Source of the DNA: Pseudomonadota bacterium
GTDB taxonomy: Bacteria > Pseudomonadota > Alphaproteobacteria > Rhizobiales > Phreatobacteraceae
Direction: 5' to 3'
Length of the DNA: 64,000 nucleotides
Assembly (NCBI GenBank): GCA_020161695.1
Contig: JAIUOO010000014.1
Location: 1 to 64,000 of the forward strand
Part shown: positions 17,313-26,841 of the stretch, one piece after another
How the letters are laid out: each line of letters opens with the position of its first letter
Numbering within the stretch: position 1 is the stretch's first letter
Program-made: the position numbers and the translations under genes
Notes under the pieces: generated by a model
What the model was told of the DNA's origin: nothing
The model's input: the letters and a program-made list of their open reading frames with translations, nothing else
Database searches by the model: none

Positions 17313-18398
17313 ATGACCGTGCTGACTGCCGAAGCCACCATTCCCACCGCCGCGGGTTCCGCCTATGTCGCCGCTGTCTGCGAGCGCCTGTTGAAAGCCG
17401 AGTTCGCGGCCAATGCCGACAGCGCCAGCGGCCGGATCGAGCTGCGCGACGGGCTCGGCATCGGCACGCTGGAAGCCCTGTCCGGCCGCCTGCGCATGAA
17501 GGCCGAGGCGCCGACCGAACAGGGCCTGTCGATCCTCAAGTTCCTGCTCAGCATGCATGTCGAGGAGGTCGCGGCCGCCGAGAAGCCTGATGTCGTCTGG
17601 ACCGGCGACGGCTGCGGCCTCGAGGTGCTGCCAAGCTTCCGCGAAATGACCGTGCTGCGCGTCGCCGACGTCACGCCGCATGTCCGGCGCATCACGCTGA
17701 CCGGCCATGACCTGAAGCGCTTCGAATCCGACAGCGTCCATGTCCGCCTGCTGTTCCCGCCCGAGGGCCTTGCCATTCCCGAATGGCCGAAGCCCGGCAA
17801 GAACGGCCGGCCGGTCTGGCCGCCCGAGGACCGCAAGCCCGCCCAGCGCGTCTATACGATCCGCCGGATCGACGCCGCGTCAGCCGAAATGGACATCGAC
17901 TTCGTCATGCACGAAGTGCCCGGCATCGCCTCGGGCTGGGCCGCCAGGGCCAAAGCCGGGACTATTGTCGGCCTGCTTGGTCCCGGCGGCCGGGAGATGA
18001 CGTCGAATGACTGGGTGCTGCTGGCCGGCGACGAGACCGCCATCCCTGCCATGGCTCGTATCCTCGAAAAGCTCCCGGCGACCACGCGCGGCGTCGCGCT
18101 GATCGAGGCGGAGGATGCCCGCGAGGTGCAGGAACTGGCACATCCCGCCGGCGTGGAGGTCCGCTGGCTGTTCCGCAGCGGCGAGGAGCCCGGCCGCAAT
18201 ACGCTGCTGGCCGACGCCGTGATGGCGGTGAGATGGCCCGCCGACGGCAGCAGCTACGCCTGGCTCGGCGCCGAGGAAGCGACCGCCCGGAGGCTTCGCG
18301 CCTACTGGCGCGACGAGATGGGCCTGGAGAAGGGACGCTGGCAGGCGGTGAGCTACTGGACCCATGCCGCCAATGCCGGCGAGAAGAGCGCGGCATAG
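17313..18398 (+). CDS. Siderophore-interacting protein with N-terminal DUF2218
   Basis: 361 residues. Residues about 5-100 match DUF2218, including the closing ILKFLLSMHVEEV. Residues about 110-350 form a flavin reductase of the ViuB/SIP family: FAD-binding RVYTIRRID, the acidic GWAARAKAGTIVGLLGPGG and the NAD(P)H side LAGDETAIPAM and YAWLGAEEA. SIPs reduce ferric siderophores in the cytoplasm to release iron. The gene sits between midA and pgeF, and the preceding 174 bases carry an iron-operator-like site, so iron repression is likely. No siderophore receptor or transporter is nearby. ATG 17313 is the first Met giving the full DUF2218. Confidence 0.88.
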   Translation: MTVLTAEATIPTAAGSAYVAAVCERLLKAEFAANADSASGRIELRDGLGIGTLEALSGRLRMKAEAPTEQGLSILKFLLSMHVEEVAAAEKPDVVWTGDGCGLEVLPSFREMTVLRVADVTPHVRRITLTGHDLKRFESDSVHVRLLFPPEGLAIPEWPKPGKNGRPVWPPEDRKPAQRVYTIRRIDAASAEMDIDFVMHEVPGIASGWAARAKAGTIVGLLGPGGREMTSNDWVLLAGDETAIPAMARILEKLPATTRGVALIEAEDAREVQELAHPAGVEVRWLFRSGEEPGRNTLLADAVMAVRWPADGSSYAWLGAEEATARRLRAYWRDEMGLEKGRWQAVSYWTHAANAGEKSAA

Positions 18399-18455
18399 CG
18401 GCACCCGGCAGCGGTGATTTGACTTCGGGGGCCGAAGCAGATTTCGCTTCGCGGC

Positions 18456-19223
18456 ATGCGTGTCGCCTCCGACTCCCTTTCCGCCCTGCCCGGCATCCGT
18501 CATGCCTTCTTCACGCGGGAGGGCGGCGTCTCCTCCGGCATCTACGGCTCGCTCAATGCGGGCCTCGGCTCCAACGACGATCAGGCGAGCGTGCGCGAGA
18601 ATCGGCGGCGCATGGCCGAGGCCATGGGCGTTGCCGAGAACGCGCTGATCTCGTGCTTCCAGTTCCATTCGCCGAACGTCGTCGTGGCCGACCAGCCGCA
18701 TGCGGGCGGTGACCGGCCGCGCGCCGATGCCGTGGTTTCGGCGACACCCGGCATTGCCTGCGGCGTCGCGACGGCCGATTGCGGCCCGGTCCTGTTCGCG
18801 GATGCCGGGGCTCGCGTGGTCGGGGCCGCTCATGCCGGCTGGAAGGGCGCCATATCAGGCGTGCTGGAGGCGACCATCGCGGAGATGGAGAAGCTCGGTG
18901 CGGCCCGCGCCAATATCCGCGTCGCCATCGGCCCGCTGATCCGCCAGCCGAGCTACGAGGTGGGGCAGCCCTTCGTCGACCAGTTCGTCGCCGCCGATCC
19001 CTCCTATTCCCGCTTCTTCGTGCCCGGCAAAGCCGGTCATGCGCAGTTCGACCTGCCGGGTTTCATCGGCCACCGGCTCTCCGCCGCAGGGATCACGGCC
19101 ATCGACGACCTCGGTCTCGACACCTATGCCGACGAGGCCCGGTTCTTCTCCTATCGCCGGACCACGCATCGCAAGGAGCCGGACTACGGCCGGCATATTG
19201 CGGCGATTGCGCTCGAAACCTGA
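18456..19223 (+). CDS. pgeF: Peptidoglycan editing factor PgeF (YfiH family)
   Basis: 255 residues of the multicopper-oxidase-like DUF152/YfiH fold. Key elements are HAFFTREGGVS, QFHSPNVV, the metal-site cysteine in TADCGPV, the histidine in AHAGWKGA, and AIGPLIRQPSYEVG. PgeF hydrolyses misincorporated dipeptides in UDP-MurNAc-tripeptide precursors in E. coli; older annotations call it polyphenol oxidase, and purine nucleoside phosphorylase activity is also reported. It normally follows midA directly; the siderophore-interacting gene interrupts that order here. ATG 18456 gives the family start. Confidence 0.92.
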   Translation: MRVASDSLSALPGIRHAFFTREGGVSSGIYGSLNAGLGSNDDQASVRENRRRMAEAMGVAENALISCFQFHSPNVVVADQPHAGGDRPRADAVVSATPGIACGVATADCGPVLFADAGARVVGAAHAGWKGAISGVLEATIAEMEKLGAARANIRVAIGPLIRQPSYEVGQPFVDQFVAADPSYSRFFVPGKAGHAQFDLPGFIGHRLSAAGITAIDDLGLDTYADEARFFSYRRTTHRKEPDYGRHIAAIALET

Positions 19224-19361
19224 CGCTTCGATCACCTTCCCCAGACCGTCACCCGATCGTCACACCCTGTTGATGGCGCGGATTTTGGTTGCGGCGCGGC
19301 ATTGTGGCGCGGGGCATCGGTTGCTAAGAGGGCCGCAACGCCGCCGCCGAGACTTGAGCTT

Positions 19362-20312
19362 ATGTCGCGAAAACCCGGGATCAAGATCGTTTCGGGCAAT
19401 TCGAACCGGCCGCTCGCCGAGGCAATCGGCACCTATCTCCAGACCCCGCCCGCCAAGGCGTCGGTCCGCCGCTTCGCGGACATGGAGATATTCGTCGAGA
19501 TTCAGGAGAACGTGCGCGGTGAGGACGTCTATATCGTCCAGTCGACGTCGTTCCCGACCAACGACCATCTGATGGAGCTGCTCATCATCTGCGATGCGCT
19601 GCGCCGTTCCTCCGCCAAGCGCATCACGGCGGTGATCCCCTATTTCGGCTATGCCCGGCAAGATCGCCGCTCCGGCTCGCGCACGCCGATCTCCGCCAAG
19701 CTCGTCGCCAACCTGATCACCCGCTCCGGTGCCGACCGGGTGATGACCCTCGATCTCCATGCCGGACAGATCCAGGGCTTCTTCGACATTCCGACCGACA
19801 ACCTGTTCGCCGCGCCGCTGCTGGCCAAGGACATCCGCGACAACCGCGAGATCGCCGACGTCATGGTGGTCTCCCCCGATGTCGGCGGCGTCGTGCGCGC
19901 CCGCGCGCTCGCCAAGCGCATCGATGCCCAGCTCGCCATCGTCGACAAGCGCCGCGAGCGGCCCGGCGAGAGCGAGGTGATGAATGTCATCGGCGACGTC
20001 GAGGGCAAGAGCTGCATCCTCGTCGACGACATCGTCGATTCCGGCGGCACGCTGGTGAATGCCGCCGAGGCGCTGCTGGCGCGCGGCGCCAAGGACGTCT
20101 CCGCCTACATCACCCATGGCGTTCTGTCGGGCGGCGCGGTCTCGCGCATCACCGCCTCGAAGCTGAAGGAGCTGGTGATCACCGACTCCATCCAGCCGAC
20201 CGAAGCGGTGCGTGTCGCGCGCAACATCCGCACCCTGTCAGTGGCCAACCTCATCGGCGAGGCCATCGCCCGCACGGCGAGCGAGGAAAGCGTCTCCAGC
20301 CTGTTCGACTGA
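19362..20312 (+). CDS. prs: Ribose-phosphate pyrophosphokinase
   Basis: 316 residues. The enzyme makes PRPP from ribose 5-phosphate and ATP for purine, pyrimidine, histidine and tryptophan synthesis. Signature segments include [28 protein letters not shown], the PRS signature [14 protein letters not shown] and the PRPP loop [17 protein letters not shown] 19362 ([20 protein letters not shown]) matches family length; an in-frame ATG at 19302 would add 20 unsupported residues. It converges on ureG with a 12-base gap. Confidence 0.97.
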   Translation: MSRKPGIKIVSGNSNRPLAEAIGTYLQTPPAKASVRRFADMEIFVEIQENVRGEDVYIVQSTSFPTNDHLMELLIICDALRRSSAKRITAVIPYFGYARQDRRSGSRTPISAKLVANLITRSGADRVMTLDLHAGQIQGFFDIPTDNLFAAPLLAKDIRDNREIADVMVVSPDVGGVVRARALAKRIDAQLAIVDKRRERPGESEVMNVIGDVEGKSCILVDDIVDSGGTLVNAAEALLARGAKDVSAYITHGVLSGGAVSRITASKLKELVITDSIQPTEAVRVARNIRTLSVANLIGEAIARTASEESVSSLFD

Positions 20313-20324
20313 GGCGCAGCCGTC

Positions 20325-20945
20325 TCAGGCGGCCTTCAGGCCGCCCTTCTGCTCGACAAAGCGCGCAACCTCGGCAACGCCATCGCCCGTCTTGATATTG
20401 GTGAAGACGAAGGGGCGCTGCCCCCGCATCCGCTTCGAGTCCCGGTCCATGTTGCCGAGGTCGGCGCCCACCAGCGGCGCAAGGTCGGTCTTGTTGATGA
20501 CCAGCAGATCAGAGCGCGTGATACCCGGCCCGCCCTTGGACGGGATCTTCTCGCCCGCCGCGACATCGATCACGTAGATGGTGATGTCGGCAAGTTCAGG
20601 AGAGAACGTTGCCGCGAGATTGTCTCCGCCCGATTCGATCAGGATCATATCGAGTTCCGGGAATTTCTGGCGCATCTCGGCGACGGCCGCGAGATTGATC
20701 GAGGCATCCTCGCGAATGGCCGTGTGCGGGCAGCCGCCGGTCTCCACGCCCATGATCCGCTCGGTCGGCAGCGCGCCGGAGCGCATGAGATATTCGGCAT
20801 CCCACTTGGTGTAGATGTCGTTGGTGATGGCGGCGATCTCGTAGGATCCTTTGAGCGCCTTGCAGAGCGCGTCCATCAGCGCGGTCTTGCCGGAACCGAC
20901 CGGGCCGCCGATGCCGACGCGCAGGGGACCGTGGGGAGAGGCCAT
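20325..20945 (-). CDS. ureG: Urease accessory GTPase UreG
   Basis: 206 residues. SIMIBI-class GTPase that drives nickel delivery to the urease active site together with UreE, UreF and UreD. The P-loop is GGPVGSGKT, the nickel-binding Cys-Pro-His lies in [14 protein letters not shown], and the switch II region is [16 protein letters not shown]. The start is ATG 20945 ([12 protein letters not shown]), four bases after the ureF stop. Last gene of the urease operon. Confidence 0.97.
   Translation of the reverse strand: MASPHGPLRVGIGGPVGSGKTALMDALCKALKGSYEIAAITNDIYTKWDAEYLMRSGALPTERIMGVETGGCPHTAIREDASINLAAVAEMRQKFPELDMILIESGGDNLAATFSPELADITIYVIDVAAGEKIPSKGGPGITRSDLLVINKTDLAPLVGADLGNMDRDSKRMRGQRPFVFTNIKTGDGVAEVARFVEQKGGLKAA
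20328..20350. terminator. Possible bidirectional terminator between prs and ureG
   Basis: GGCGGCC (20328-20334), a TTCA loop and GGCCGCC (20339-20345) make a 7-bp GC stem overlapping the final codons of ureG and lying 16 bases after the prs stop. It is followed by CTTCT on the prs side. It is plausible for convergent genes, but the U-run is short. Confidence 0.4.
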
Positions 20946-20949
20946 CGGG

Positions 20950-21642
20950 TTAGCTCCTGAATAGTCTCGTATACTGGGTTTCGTGACGCATGGAGGCAAT
21001 GTCGGAGCGCAGCGCATGGCCGCCGATGTCGTCCAGCGCCAGCCTGCGCGCGGCGGCAGCCGTTTCGGTCACCACGGGTTCGAGCGCCGCCAGAGCCCGC
21101 TGGCCGTCGGTCTGGCCGAGTGGCACGAGCCGCACGGCCGCCGAGATGAGATTGGCCGCGACAGCATGAAGGAAGGCGTGAACGGCGGTGGCTTCGTCGA
21201 TGCCGTGGGCGGCGGTCGCCGCGCCGACCGCGACCGGATAGGCCACGGCCTCCGGCCATGAGGCGCGGACCAGCAGCAGCGCCGGCGCCGGCCAGGCAGC
21301 CTCCGTCGCCGCCATGAAGGCATTGCCCTGCGCCGTCGTTTCGAGCCGCCTCTCCTTCGAGGGCTGGAACGCGAGAGCCAGTTCCGCCACCTCGGCCAGC
21401 GCCTTGCCGTCCTGCGCCGCCACGGCCCGGTGGGCATGGGCGCAGAAGGTCGCATCGGCAATTCCCGAGCCCTCACGCATCACCACCCTCAGCCAGTCGA
21501 CGAGGGTCGCGAGACTGGTGATATCGCCCGTTTCCACCGCCCATTCGAGCCCATGGGAATAGGAGAAGGCGCCGACCGGATAGGCCGGCGACATCCAGGC
21601 GAGCAGGCGATAGAGCGCCGCCGGTTCGGCCGGCTCAACCAT
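20950..21642 (-). CDS. ureF: Urease accessory protein UreF
   Basis: 230 residues, all-helical. UreF joins UreD on apo-urease and controls UreG GTPase activity. Family markers are [20 protein letters not shown] near the N-terminus and the terminal [14 protein letters not shown] chose ATG 21642 ([11 protein letters not shown]), which overlaps the 3' end of ureE by eight bases; upstream in-frame residues come from antisense of the His-rich tail and are not real. Confidence 0.95.
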   Translation of the reverse strand: MVEPAEPAALYRLLAWMSPAYPVGAFSYSHGLEWAVETGDITSLATLVDWLRVVMREGSGIADATFCAHAHRAVAAQDGKALAEVAELALAFQPSKERRLETTAQGNAFMAATEAAWPAPALLLVRASWPEAVAYPVAVGAATAAHGIDEATAVHAFLHAVAANLISAAVRLVPLGQTDGQRALAALEPVVTETAAAARRLALDDIGGHALRSDIASMRHETQYTRLFRS

Positions 21643-22318
21643 GCTTGTGGTGGTGATGGCCGTGCGAATGGCCGTGATCGTGCGAATGATCGTGGCCGCA
21701 GCCACAAGACTCGTCGTGGACGTGGCCCTCGCTCTTCACCGCAAGGACATCGCGTGGCTTCGGCTGGTGGGAATGATCGTGGTCATGGTGATGATGGTCG
21801 TGACCATGATGATGACCATGCCCGCTGTGATCATGCGCGTGGGAATGGCCGTGCGCATTTCCATGATCATGGCCGGTCACCGTGCCGTGGCCGTAGGCCC
21901 CACCCTCGGGATCGAAGGGCGCCTCGATGAGAACAGCCTTGGCTCCGAGGCCGCGCACCATGTCCTCGATGACGTGGTCGCGGCGGATGCGCAGGCGCGT
22001 GCCCATGATCTGCGTCGGCAGATGACGATTGCCAAGGTGCCAGGCGACGCGAACCATGTGGTTGGGATCGCTGGTGCGGATTTCGACCAGCGGCTCGGCG
22101 GCTGCGACGACCAGGACGATGCGTCCGTCCTCCAGTTCCAGCCCGGCATCGGAAACCAGCGGCACGGCATCGGCGAGATCGAGCAGGAACTGCGTGCCGT
22201 CGACGCCATCCATGGTCATGCGACGGCGGTGGCGGTCGTCGTAGTCGAGCACGACGCGATCGACGACGGCGCTGTCGGCGAAGGAGCGCGGCGGCAAAAC
22301 CTTGGTGGCGCGGATCAT
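21635..22318 (-). CDS. ureE: Urease nickel metallochaperone UreE with long His-rich tail
   Basis: 227 residues, start ATG 22318 ([10 protein letters not shown]). The N-terminal peptide-binding and central metal-binding domains are typical ([34 protein letters not shown]). They are followed by a C-terminal tail of about 80 residues with roughly 30 histidines, split by a short non-His stretch that carries a CGCGHDH motif. UreE binds Ni2+ and hands it to UreG; the tail probably buffers nickel, as in Klebsiella UreE but longer. A GTG/ATG further upstream would read ureC antisense and is rejected. The last eight bases overlap ureF. Confidence 0.95.
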   Translation of the reverse strand: MIRATKVLPPRSFADSAVVDRVVLDYDDRHRRRMTMDGVDGTQFLLDLADAVPLVSDAGLELEDGRIVLVVAAAEPLVEIRTSDPNHMVRVAWHLGNRHLPTQIMGTRLRIRRDHVIEDMVRGLGAKAVLIEAPFDPEGGAYGHGTVTGHDHGNAHGHSHAHDHSGHGHHHGHDHHHHDHDHSHQPKPRDVLAVKSEGHVHDESCGCGHDHSHDHGHSHGHHHHKHG

Positions 22319-22353
22319 GTCGGTCGCCTCGAATGCGGACGGGAGGCCTTCAT

Positions 22354-24069
22354 CTAGAACAGGAAATACCGCTGCGCCATGGGCAGCTCCTTCGCCGGTT
22401 CGCAGGTGATGAGCTCGCCGTCCGCCCGCACCTCGTAGGTCTCGGGGTGGACCTCGATGTGGGGTGTCGCGCCGTTGTGGATCAGGCTCTTCTTGGAAAT
22501 GCCGCCGCGGACGTTCTCCACGGGCAGGACGATGCGGTCGAGGCCGAGCTCCCTGTGCACGCCCTTCTCGTAGGCCGCCTTCGAGACGAAGGTGACGGAG
22601 GAGGCCGTCTTCGCCTTGCCGAAGGCGCCGAACATCGGCCGGTAATGCACCGGCTGCGGCGTCGGGATGGAGGCGTTCGGGTCGCCCATGGGTGCGGCGG
22701 CGATGGTGCCACATTTCAGCACCAGCGCCGGCTTCACGCCGAAGAATTTCGGCTCCCAGAGCACGAGGTCGGCGAGCTTGCCGATCTCCACCGAGCCGAT
22801 GTGCTTCGACAGGCCATGGGCAATGGCCGGATTGATCGTGACCTTGGCGATGTAGCGCTTCACCCGGAAATTGTCGGCGCCGGTGCCGACATCCTCCGCC
22901 AGCGCGCCGCGCTGCACCTTCATCTTGTGGGCGGTCTGGAAGGTGCGGATGATCACCTCGCCGATGCGCCCCATGGCCTGGCTGTCCGAGGCCATGATGG
23001 AGAGTGCGCCCATGTCGTGGAGAATGTCCTCGGCCGCGATGGTCTCCTTGCGGATGCGGCTCTCGGCGAAGGCGATGTCCTCGGGAATCGACGGCGAGAG
23101 GTGGTGGCAGACCATGAGCATGTCGAGATGTTCCTCGATCGTGTTCACGGTGTAGGGCATGGTCGGATTGGTGGAGGACGGCAGCACGTTCTCGACCATC
23201 GCCACCTTGATGATGTCGGGCGCGTGCCCGCCGCCCGCGCCTTCGGTGTGGAAGGCGTGGATCGTCCGGCCCTTCAGCGCCGCGATCGTGTCGTCGACAA
23301 AGCCGCTCTCGTTCAGCGTGTCGGTGTGGATCATCACCTGCACGTCGTGGTCGTCGGCAACGGCGAGGCAGTTGTCGATGGCGGCCGGCGTCGTGCCCCA
23401 GTCCTCGTGCAACTTGAGCGCGCAGGCACCTGCCTCGATCTGCTCGACAAGGGCATCGGGAAGCGCGGCGTTGCCCTTGCCGGCGAAGGCGAGGTTCATC
23501 GGAAAGGCCTCGGCCGCCTGCAGCATGCGCGCGATGTGCCAGGGGCCGGGCGTGCAGGTGGTGGCGGTCGTGCCGGAGGCCGGCCCCGTGCCGCCGCCGA
23601 GCATGGTCGTGAGACCCGCCATCAGCGCGTCGTCGATCTGCTGCGGACAGATGTAGTGAATATGCGTGTCGATGCCGCCGGCGGTGAGGATCTTGCCCTC
23701 GCCGCCGATCGCCTCGGTGCCGGGGCCGATGATGATGTTCACGTCCGGCTGCACGTCGGGATTGCCGGCCTTGCCGATGGCGGCGATACGACCTTCCTTC
23801 AGGCCGACATCGGCTTTGACGATGCCCCAGTGGTCGATGATCAGGACATTGGTGATGACGGTATCGACGGCCCCTGCCCGGTTGGTCATCTGGCTCTGGC
23901 CCATGCCGTCGCGGATGACCTTGCCGCCGCCGAATTTCACCTCCTCGCCATAGGTGGTGAAGTCCTTCTCGACCTCCACGAAGAGCTCCGTATCGGCAAG
24001 GCGCACCCTGTCGCCGACGGTCGGGCCGAACATGTCGGCATAGGCGCCGCGAGTCATCCTGTAGGGCAT
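22354..24069 (-). CDS. ureC: Urease alpha subunit UreC
   Basis: 571 residues, the catalytic subunit hydrolysing urea to ammonia and carbamate in the cytoplasm. The nickel ligands are visible: HIH in [14 protein letters not shown], the carbamylated Lys in [13 protein letters not shown], His in [11 protein letters not shown], the [12 protein letters not shown] segment and the Asp in [12 protein letters not shown]. The flap HVCHHL-type segment reads [13 protein letters not shown] and carries the catalytic His. The length is normal for separate bacterial UreC. It follows ureB by 12 bases. Confidence 0.98.
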   Translation of the reverse strand: MPYRMTRGAYADMFGPTVGDRVRLADTELFVEVEKDFTTYGEEVKFGGGKVIRDGMGQSQMTNRAGAVDTVITNVLIIDHWGIVKADVGLKEGRIAAIGKAGNPDVQPDVNIIIGPGTEAIGGEGKILTAGGIDTHIHYICPQQIDDALMAGLTTMLGGGTGPASGTTATTCTPGPWHIARMLQAAEAFPMNLAFAGKGNAALPDALVEQIEAGACALKLHEDWGTTPAAIDNCLAVADDHDVQVMIHTDTLNESGFVDDTIAALKGRTIHAFHTEGAGGGHAPDIIKVAMVENVLPSSTNPTMPYTVNTIEEHLDMLMVCHHLSPSIPEDIAFAESRIRKETIAAEDILHDMGALSIMASDSQAMGRIGEVIIRTFQTAHKMKVQRGALAEDVGTGADNFRVKRYIAKVTINPAIAHGLSKHIGSVEIGKLADLVLWEPKFFGVKPALVLKCGTIAAAPMGDPNASIPTPQPVHYRPMFGAFGKAKTASSVTFVSKAAYEKGVHRELGLDRIVLPVENVRGGISKKSLIHNGATPHIEVHPETYEVRADGELITCEPAKELPMAQRYFLF

Positions 24070-24081
24070 GGCGTGCGGTCC

Positions 24082-24387
24082 TTAGAGTTTGCCCATGACG
24101 GACTGGCGGAAGCCGTAGACGGTGCGCGCGCCCCGATAGGGCACGAGCGTGACCTCGCGGGTCTGGCCGGGCTCGAAGCGCACGGCGGTGCCGGGCGGAA
24201 TGTCGAGCCGCATGCCGCGCGCCTGTTCCCGGTCGAACTGGAGACCGGGATTGGTCTCGTAGAAGTGGTAGTGCGAGCCGACTTGAACCGGGCGGTCGCC
24301 GGTATTCGCCACTGTCAGCACGACGCTGTTCTGGCCCTGATTGAGCTCGACCGTGCCTGCCGCCGGGATGATCTCGCCGGGTTTCAT
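24082..24387 (-). CDS. ureB: Urease beta subunit UreB
   Basis: 101 residues, full length for a separate beta subunit. [18 protein letters not shown] opens the protein, [17 protein letters not shown] is the most conserved segment, and [15 protein letters not shown] ends it. It packs with UreA and UreC in the heterotrimer. ATG 24387 overlaps the last four bases of the DUF1272 gene, so translation is coupled. Confidence 0.97.
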   Translation of the reverse strand: MKPGEIIPAAGTVELNQGQNSVVLTVANTGDRPVQVGSHYHFYETNPGLQFDREQARGMRLDIPPGTAVRFEPGQTREVTLVPYRGARTVYGFRQSVMGKL

Positions 24388-24635
24388 GGCGCGGCCTCCG
24401 CGCAGCCCTGCGGCTTCAGCACGCGCTTGGTCGAGGCGGGGAAGCGCGTCAGCTTCGCTGCCGGGCGCACCGGGCGGCGGACAAGCTCGCCACCGCAATT
24501 CGGGCATTTGCCGTGGAGCTTCTCCGACGCGCAGTCGGCGCAGAACGTGCACTCGAAAGTGCAGATCATCGCGTTGCGGGCGTCCGGCGGCAGGTCCCGG
24601 TCGCAGCATTCGCAATTGGGGCGCAGGTCCAGCAT
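24384..24635 (-). CDS. DUF1272 zinc-ribbon-like protein
   Basis: 83 residues. The Cys pattern [18 protein letters not shown], then [24 protein letters not shown], identifies DUF1272, a small putative metal-binding protein. Eight or more cysteines suggest one or two zinc or other metal sites. It lies inside the urease operon between hupE and ureB, overlapping ureB by four bases. A role in metal handling for urease is a reasonable guess from location, but nothing is established for the family. Confidence 0.85.
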   Translation of the reverse strand: MLDLRPNCECCDRDLPPDARNAMICTFECTFCADCASEKLHGKCPNCGGELVRRPVRPAAKLTRFPASTKRVLKPQGCAEAAP

Positions 24636-24650
24636 TCGGCCCTCCTCCGG

Positions 24651-25241
24651 TTACATGAACGCGCGAGCGGCGAGCACCACGCCGGCAATCGCGGTGACCC
24701 CGCCAGCGGCGCGGACGGCGACCGGCAGTGAAAGCCGTGCAGCTGCGGCCGTCGCGGCGATGCCCGCCGCATGGAGCAGCGCGGTGGCGAGCGCGAAACC
24801 CGCGGCATAGGCAAGGCCCGAGGCATCCGCCGGCACTTCCGTGCCGTGGGCATGGCCGTGGAACAGGCCGGCCAGCGCGACGATGGCCGCGCCGACAGCG
24901 ACGCTCGGGCTGAAGGCGAGCGCCGCCGCTAGGCCCAGCACGATCACCGAGGCCAAGATGCCCTGCTCGACGAAGGGCATCGGCATGCCGGCCATGCCGA
25001 GCGCGCCGCCGACCAGCATCGCGCCGACGAAACTCGCCGGCCAGAGCCACAGCGCCCGGCCACCGGCAAGACCGGCCCAGAGCCCGACGGCGACCATGGC
25101 AAGCAGGTGATCGAGGCCGCCGAGCGGGTGACCGAAGCCGGCCGTGAAGGCGTTGGTCGCGCCGTGGCCGGTATGGGCTTCGGCGGCGGCGGTCGTCAGC
25201 GCGAGAACGGCGGCGGAGGCGATGAGGCGGAGGGAGCGCAT
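24651..25241 (-). CDS. hupE: HupE/UreJ-family nickel permease
   Basis: 196 residues with an N-terminal signal-like segment ([17 protein letters not shown]) and six membrane helices. [20 protein letters not shown], followed by LDHLLAM, is the HupE hallmark of His/Asp residues for Ni2+, and FHGHAHGTE repeats the theme in a later helix. HupE/UreJ proteins take up nickel for hydrogenase or urease. Placement between ureA and ureB ties it to urease here. ATG 25241 is chosen by family length. Confidence 0.93.
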   Translation of the reverse strand: MRSLRLIASAAVLALTTAAAEAHTGHGATNAFTAGFGHPLGGLDHLLAMVAVGLWAGLAGGRALWLWPASFVGAMLVGGALGMAGMPMPFVEQGILASVIVLGLAAALAFSPSVAVGAAIVALAGLFHGHAHGTEVPADASGLAYAAGFALATALLHAAGIAATAAAARLSLPVAVRAAGGVTAIAGVVLAARAFM

Positions 25242-25264
25242 GGGTCGGTGCCTGCTCGTTCGGA

Positions 25265-25567
25265 TCAGCGGATGGGATCGTGGACGGTGACAAGCTTGGT
25301 GCCGTCGGGGAATGTCGCCTCGACCTGGACGTCGTGGATCATCTCGGCAATGCCATCCATGACCTGCGCGCGCGTGACGACATGCGCGCCGGCGGCCATG
25401 AGGTCCGCGACCGAGCGGCCGTCGCGAGCGCCTTCGACGACGAAATCGGTGATCAGCGCGATGGCCTCGGGATAGTTGAGCTTCACGCCGCGCTCCAGGC
25501 GCCGGCGCGCCACCATGGCGGCCATCGAGATGAGGAGCTTGTCCTTCTCGCGCGGGGTGAGATTCAT
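25265..25567 (-). CDS. ureA: Urease gamma subunit UreA
   Basis: 100 residues, normal for separate Ure[21 protein letters not shown], then [14 protein letters not shown] and [13 protein letters not shown], are diagnostic, and it ends VHDPIR. It is the structural small subunit of the urease trimer. It lies nine bases after ureD and upstream of hupE, so ureA and ureB are not adjacent as in most operons. Confidence 0.97.
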   Translation of the reverse strand: MNLTPREKDKLLISMAAMVARRRLERGVKLNYPEAIALITDFVVEGARDGRSVADLMAAGAHVVTRAQVMDGIAEMIHDVQVEATFPDGTKLVTVHDPIR

Positions 25568-25576
25568 GGAAGTTCC

Positions 25577-26401
25577 TCAGCAGGACCAGACGCGCGGCAC
25601 GGGCCCGCGCAGCAGGGTCAGAACATCGATCAGACGACGCCGCAGGGCAAAGGGGTCCGGTGACAGGAGGCGGACGGCCAGCATCCCCTCGAAGGCGCTG
25701 GCGCCACCCTCGACCGCGCCGCCGTCCTTCTCCAGAAGGTGGCGCACGGCCTCGAGGCACCCGGCGGCATCGGCGCCGACCAGAATAAGGCTCGCGGTGG
25801 CGACGGCCCCGCCTCCCACGGCCGGCGCGGCGAGAGCCCGCGCGACGGCGCCGTCGATCTTCAGCCCCTCGGCATAGATGAGCCGGCCGTCGCGGCGAAT
25901 GCGCCAGCGGTCGAACAGGAAGCCTTCATCGACGCTTTCGCCATGTGCCAGCCGGCCGAACACCACGCTCTCGACGGCGAGGAACCGGGCACTGCCGGCC
26001 ATGTCGACATCGAGGCTGCGCCTCAGCGCGCCACCGTCGAACAGGATGGTTTCCTGCGGCAGCCAGTCCAGCGATGCCCCGGATGCCAAGGCGATGCGCG
26101 TGTCGAAGGTCGCGACATCGCCCGACGAGCGATAGACCTTCTCTGCCGCCTGCGACGTCACCACTGCGGTGGCGTCCTCGTCCGCGGATATCGCCAGCGC
26201 GAACCTATCGCCGCCGGTCAGGCCGCCGGCAGTGTTGATGACGACGGCCTCGACAGGCAGGCCCGGCTCGACGCGCGGCATCCGCACGCGCAGGCCCGCT
26301 TCCTGGTAGCATTCGCGGACGATGGTCGCGGTGCCACGCCTCGCGAAACCGATGCGCGCCACGCCGTGCGCGCGCTGAAGCGCTGCTGCCGCCTGGACCA
26401 T
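25577..26401 (-). CDS. ureD: Urease accessory protein UreD
   Basis: 274 residues. UreD (UreH) is the first accessory protein to dock on apo-urease and forms the nickel tunnel with UreF. Markers are NTAGGLTGGDRF, AAEKVYRS, LPQETILFDGGALRRS and a C-terminal RRRLIDVLTLLRG. ATG 26401 (MVQAAAALQRAHGVARIGFA) fits the family start; an in-frame ATG at 26509 adds 36 residues that look like leader sequence. First gene of the urease operon; the 240 bases upstream carry no promoter that I can assign. Confidence 0.95.
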   Translation of the reverse strand: MVQAAAALQRAHGVARIGFARRGTATIVRECYQEAGLRVRMPRVEPGLPVEAVVINTAGGLTGGDRFALAISADEDATAVVTSQAAEKVYRSSGDVATFDTRIALASGASLDWLPQETILFDGGALRRSLDVDMAGSARFLAVESVVFGRLAHGESVDEGFLFDRWRIRRDGRLIYAEGLKIDGAVARALAAPAVGGGAVATASLILVGADAAGCLEAVRHLLEKDGGAVEGGASAFEGMLAVRLLSPDPFALRRRLIDVLTLLRGPVPRVWSC

Positions 26402-26643
26402 GCAATCTCCCCGCGCGGCGATCTTGAAGAGCGCCCATCGCATCGGCAAGCACAGAAAATAGGCAGACCGCGCAGGCATCTGCCGGAAATCCGGACCTGC
26501 GGGAATCACCGCATTCGGGCAGCATCGGCGGCGGGAACCGGGCGATGGTTACCGCGTATTAACCTGTCACTGGGACGATCGGTTCAAGACCTGCATTGAC
26601 CGGCACGCGAGCAGACCTTGCGTGAACTCCACCGGAGGCCGAG

Positions 26644-26841
26644 ATGGCGCAGACCCAATCCAGTTCCCCGACGCGCCGCGAAGGCCTGCGCCTGATCGAC
26701 GGCCTCGAAGCCATGCTCTCCCTGCTTGGACGGATGCGGCCGCAGACTGATTCGGAAGCCTTCGCCATCCTCCGGCGGGACTTTCCATCCTCGCCGCTCT
26801 GCGAGCGCGTCGCCGTCGTCAGCCGCTGGCGGGCGGGCTGA
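26644..26841 (+). CDS. Small hypothetical protein, 65 aa
   Basis: A 65-residue frame with GGAGG nine bases before ATG 26644, the only plus-strand gene in this stretch. It is predicted helical and basic, with LRLIDGLEAMLSLLGRM and EAFAILRRDFPSSPLCERV. I do not recognise it. The last 23 bases overlap the 3' end of pssA on the other strand. The strong ribosome-binding site and sensible composition argue for a real gene; the short length argues for caution. Confidence 0.5.
   Translation: MAQTQSSSPTRREGLRLIDGLEAMLSLLGRMRPQTDSEAFAILRRDFPSSPLCERVAVVSRWRAG

Noticed and set aside
22333..24810. An 825-codon plus-strand frame opposite ureC and ureB.
   Set aside because: The minus-strand urease genes are unmistakable; the plus frame is their reverse-register shadow.
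26402..26643. Nitrogen-type (sigma-54/NtrC) promoter for the urease operon.
   Set aside because: I could not find a GG-N10-GC element or a clear sigma-70 pair on the minus strand here.
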